Shown: one piece after another, positions 61,076-64,000 of the stretch
Layout: every line of letters starts with the position of its first letter
Position numbering within the stretch: the stretch's first letter is position 1
Assembly (NCBI RefSeq): GCF_011745365.1
Contig: NW_024468917.1
Location: 1,550,001 to 1,614,000, forward strand
DNA from: Cryphonectria parasitica EP155
Lineage: Eukaryota > Ascomycota > Sordariomycetes > Diaporthales > Cryphonectriaceae
Length of the DNA: 64,000 nucleotides
Direction of reading: 5' to 3'
Notes under the pieces: model-generated
What the model saw: the letters and a program-made list of their open reading frames with translations, nothing else
Told to the model about the DNA's origin: nothing
Database searches by the model: none
Translations under genes and position numbers: made by a program

Positions 61076-61784
61076 ATGGCTGAGCAAGGCAATGAGCAGC
61101 AGCCCCTCCTTACGGATCAGCATGATACGGAACATGAAGAGCAGAGCACACCGCTCCACGCCACCTACCACAAGCGGCGGCGACAATGTCAAGGTCTGCT
61201 CGTCTCGAAGCAGAAGCACTACCTGATCATGGCCTTGGTTGCCCTCGACGTCTCCTGCCTGCTGGCTGATATCCTCATCGCCTTGATCGATTGTGACAGC
61301 AGGATTCAGGATGACAAATGGGTCCCGGACGTTCGTGAGGCCCTCGAACATGCTGGTCTCGTCTTCTCCTGCCTCTTTCTGGTCGAGTTGCTACTCTGTC
61401 TCTGGGCTTTTGGAATTGAGTGGGTGGCTTCCCTCTCTCCTGCATATCTCTGCGCTCTACATTACTTTTTATTTGCTCCTCGCCCCTAGCACGTCTTGTT
61501 AACGGTCGCCTAGTTATCTCAAGTCTTGGTTTCACATATTTGATGCCTTGGTCATCATCGCCAGCTTCCTCATCGACATCCTCACGCGTGGCGTTGTCGA
61601 AGAGGTCGGGTCTCTCGTGATCATCCTGCGGCTGTGGCGCTTTGTGAAGATCGTTGAGGAATTGAGTGTTTCGGCGAGCGAGCAGATGGAAGATCTTGAG
61701 ATGAAGGTCGAACAGCTGGAAAAGGAGAACGCGGATCTGAAGGGCGAGTTAAAGAAGTTCAAGGCCTCGGATGGGGAGGAGTAG
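61076..61784 (+). CDS. voltage-gated proton channel, Hv1 type
   Basis: Two exons (61076-61419, 61514-61784) give 204 aa. The protein is a lone four-helix voltage sensor with no separate pore domain, the hallmark of Hv1 channels that conduct H+ out of the cell. S1 carries the selectivity-filter Asp58 (VALDVSCLL, equal to human D112). S3 has Asp125 and Asp136 (FDALVI, SFLIDIL, equal to D174 and D185). S4 reads ILRLWRFVKIV, with R154, W156, R157 and K160 at the positions of human R205, W207, R208 and R211. After S4 a Glu/Lys/Leu-rich coiled coil (~165-200) would make the channel dimeric. The outer His92 may match human zinc ligand H140; the second ligand H193 has no counterpart. The donor GTGGGT is slightly unusual but joins FGI-D-YLKSWFH in frame. 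Confidence 0.92.
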
Positions 61785-62431
61785 GTTGGGAGTTCGATTT
61801 GTGTGGACGGGCATTTGCCAAAACAGCTGGCTGGTACCCAGCGCCCCCATCATTTCAGCGCCAAGAATACCTCAACACGCCTCGGACCCTGGATTTTCCC
61901 CGAGCAGCATGCCCAGCTGCCGATACGAACAGACAGGCAATTCCCGGCTCGCGCTATACGCTCGTATTCACAAATGTTGTGTATGCACAATAGGTTGCAG
62001 CAGTGCACCGCTTCTCCACTTTAGTACCCAGACACTCCGATACTATTTTTCTCTACCCAACACCAGAGCTTGACTCACAGCCAATGGTTTTTCCTTCTTA
62101 CTACTTCCTATCACAACAGGCAGATGTATAATTCGATTAATTCGGAGCTCGGCGCACTGAAAGATATCTAATTGGGCCTCGTCAATTCGAAACAAAACAG
62201 TGTTTCCGTATGGGCCAATGTGAGGATTCATCGACCAGGGGGTTTTTGATTACCTCGCTATCGATACTGTGCATGGCCACTTGCAGGACAGAGTCCCGGT
62301 TCAGATGCATGCAGCCTTGAACAACAAATGCATTGCATTTTGTGACAAGTCTCGGGCTAGCCTTGGAGGACTGCGCGGTCTGCCTGCTGTGGCCACTCAT
62401 TGACTGGAAAACTCTTGCGCCCTCAGCTGCC
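61785..62431. other. intergenic region
   Basis: About 0.65 kb downstream of the Hv1 gene. A minus-strand frame (62182-62529) opens from an ATG but lacks recognisable features; I do not call it. Confidence 0.5.
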
Positions 62432-62654
62432 ATGAGCAACACATCGTACGCAGGGTCGACCTCGGAGGCCCCCGTGTCGACATCCGGCCCTCCATCCCAT
62501 AGCACCCTCGCCGTCCACGTCCCCCCCATGTCCGTGGCCTCATTTACCTCTCTTTTTTGACTAGTTCTCAATCTGGGCTAGTTTATTAGTGTTCACCGTC
62601 GTTTTCTGGGGTTTCGACCGCCTGATCCAGTGGATCGCCGCCGGGGTACGGTAG
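62432..62654 (+). CDS. possible small single-TM protein (tentative)
   Basis: The ATG at 62432 opens MSNTSYAGSTSEAPVSTSG. After a short intron with a CT-rich end and the acceptor TTTTTTGACTAG (ending ~62564), the sequence FSIWASLLVFTVVFWGF-DRLIQWIAAGVR runs to the stop at 62652-62654. The hydrophobic part is a convincing TM helix with a charged exit. The donor is ambiguous: several in-phase GT sites exist between 62475 and 62515, giving a product of roughly 43-57 aa. I recognise no family. The gene is called only because the composition of the second segment is hard to explain otherwise. Confidence 0.3.
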
Positions 62655-63071
62655 CTCCTCCTTTCCCCAATGCAGCCTCTTGGTCCCTCATATGCACAAA
62701 GGGGTAAAATACAGCAGTTACTCTGATTAAGCTTTTATAGAAGCTTCGAGTGACCAGTCGTGACTACGCTCCTTCTTTCTCTGCTTCTTCTCCTTCTGCT
62801 CAGCTCTTTCTCTTTCTCTCTTTTCTCAACGAGACTTTGCACATCGCACTCGCCTGTTCCCAACGGTCTTTGTACCATCCTTTCGTTTTGTTGTTGTTCC
62901 AGGTCACGCTCCTCTCACCACTGCATATCACAACATTCTCATCATCAGGCTCGTTTTGATTGAAAGCAAATATTCGTTTACTACCAGTCCACAACAATCT
63001 TTGCACATAAGCAAACATCTTCACTCGTCATAATCATCACCACCGTCCATCCATCCAATTTCAAATATAAA
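62655..63071. promoter_or_regulatory. promoter and 5' leader of the GPI-anchored protein gene
   Basis: A 0.4-kb pyrimidine-rich stretch (CTTCTTCTC-type runs at 62768-62825) followed by a CA/TC-rich leader up to the ATG at 63072. This is typical of highly expressed fungal wall-protein genes. No TATA box is clear. Confidence 0.45.
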
Positions 63072-63774
63072 ATGAAGGCCACTATTTTCTCCCTGGCGGC
63101 CATCCTAGCACCCGCTGCCGTCCTGGCCCAAACAACCACCACGACCGCCTCCTCGTCGTCCTCGACCTGTGCCGCTGATTACATCGTAGAGAGTTGCTTG
63201 ACCAGCACAGAGGCGAACCAGGCAGCCTGCGGTACACAGGACTACTCTTGCCAATGCGCTGCGTACCAGGCCATTGAGACGTGAGTTTGCCCCCCTTTCT
63301 TCCTCTTTGTCACAACAACCGTGACAGACCAGTGTCCCCATCCCCTTTTGTCTCGCTCTCTCCTGTTCTCCCCTCTTCTCTTTGCACAGGCAGAAGAAGG
63401 TTGCATGATGAATATCTCTCCATCTTGCAGCCGCCTGGTCAACTCACATATACTGAAAAAATACATCGAATAACAGCTGCTTCAACAACTGCCCTGACGA
63501 CCCGCGCCAGTCTACCTACGAGGGCCTGGTCTCCCAGTACTGCGCCCTCGCTAGCCAGTACTCCTCGACCAACACTGTCGCGGCCACTTCCACTAGCGCT
63601 GCTGCCTCTGCTGCCTCTGCTGCCACTGCTGCCACAACAACCGCTACGGGCACCTCGACCGCAACCTCCTCGGGCTCTTCCTCCTCGTCGACTGCCAACT
63701 CCGCAGCTCATCTCGTCAAGGGTGCTGGTGGTGTTATGGCTGCTGTCGCAGGTGTTGCTGCTGCCTTGTTGTAG
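63072..63774 (+). CDS. GPI-anchored Cys- and Ser/Thr-rich cell-wall protein
   Basis: Two exons (63072-63280, 63477-63774) give 168 aa. Residues 1-19 are a signal peptide (MKATIFSLAAILAPAAVLA, cut before Gln20). A short Thr/Ser stretch follows, then a globular domain with eight cysteines (CAADYIVESC, ACGTQDYSCQCAAYQAIETCFNNCPDDPRQSTYEGLVSQYC). This resembles CFEM-like domains and the fungal group called GPI anchored serine-threonine rich protein. A long Ala/Thr/Ser tract for O-glycosylation and a C-terminal hydrophobic tail (GGVMAAVAGVAAALL) after small residues fit GPI anchoring. The mature protein should sit at the plasma membrane or wall. The intron is 196 nt. Whether it binds heme, as some CFEM proteins do, cannot be told, since the axial Asp position is unclear. 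Confidence 0.87.
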
Positions 63775-63810
63775 GCATCATGAATTAAGAGTGGGCTGAT
63801 GGGATACCTG

Positions 63811-63816
63811 AATAAA
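63811..63816 (+). terminator. poly(A) signal of the GPI-anchored protein gene
   Basis: AATAAA lies 37 nt after the stop codon at 63772-63774, a plausible cleavage/polyadenylation signal. Confidence 0.5.
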
Positions 63817-64000
63817 GAAGACATGAATCACCCGGAATGGGTGCATGGGCCCTCCTGAGCTCGAACTATGAATTGGGTTTGATCACGTATGCTGGAGAAT
63901 TGACTCAAGTGTATACTGCTACACGTAATGTTGATGGAGCATGAGGGATGCAAAGAGAACTACTGAATATACCATACACTACAGTACATAGTGTGTCTGG

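Noticed and set aside
62182..62529. 115-codon minus-strand frame from an ATG
   Set aside because: No recognisable motif, and it overlaps the tentative plus-strand small TM gene; evidence is too weak to call either with confidence, so only the better one is listed.

Overview
The window is nuclear DNA of a filamentous ascomycete (Pezizomycotina, probably a Sordariomycete; species not determined). The signs are short spliceosomal introns (mostly 54-150 nt) with GTRNGT donors and lariat-type branch sites, gene families restricted to such fungi (fungal rhodopsin-like 7-TM proteins, DUF7703-type membrane proteins, C2H2 + fungal MHR transcription factors, GPI-anchored Cys/Ser/Thr-rich wall proteins), and about one gene per 3.5 kb on both strands without operons. 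Exon-intron structures were built by hand from splice signals and reading-frame continuity; for every multi-exon gene the summed exon lengths are a multiple of three.

Layout. 0.2-8.7 kb: a single-exon coiled-coil protein and a four-exon ferric reductase. 10.2-20.3 kb: a housekeeping block with trifunctional C1-tetrahydrofolate synthase (minus), eIF3 subunit i (plus) and an ISWI chromatin-remodelling ATPase (minus); the first two share a 1-kb divergent promoter and the last two converge. 22.8-26.4 kb: a poly-Q protein that resembles the HAPSTR1/C16orf72 stress regulator family, tail-to-tail with a six-exon DUF7703-like membrane protein. 26.4-33.8 kb: 7.4 kb in which I can support no gene, leading into a large C2H2 + MHR transcription factor (33.8-38.1 kb). 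39.1-46.4 kb: a 7-TM rhodopsin-domain protein, an alpha/beta hydrolase and a CorA-like two-TM protein. 46.4-51.9 kb: a gene-poor stretch with decayed coding fragments and a likely scrap of a LINE. 51.9-59.7 kb: a glycogen-binding-domain protein of the Crp1/Mdg1 type, a small hydrophilic protein and an RNF10/Mag2-type RING E3 ligase, all on the minus strand. 61.1-63.8 kb: a voltage-gated proton channel (Hv1 type), a possible tiny membrane protein and a GPI-anchored wall protein, all on the plus strand.

I see no biosynthetic cluster, CRISPR array, rRNA or convincing tRNA. The genes look like an ordinary euchromatic mixture of housekeeping and membrane/signalling functions. The most noteworthy items are the compact Hv1 channel, the one-carbon gene with an apparent mitochondrial presequence in front of a cytosolic-type start plus a 21-nt microexon, the HAPSTR1-like protein, the Ser-rich insertion in the transcription factor that begins at a perfect splice donor, and the 1.15-kb intron that splits the glycogen-binding domain.
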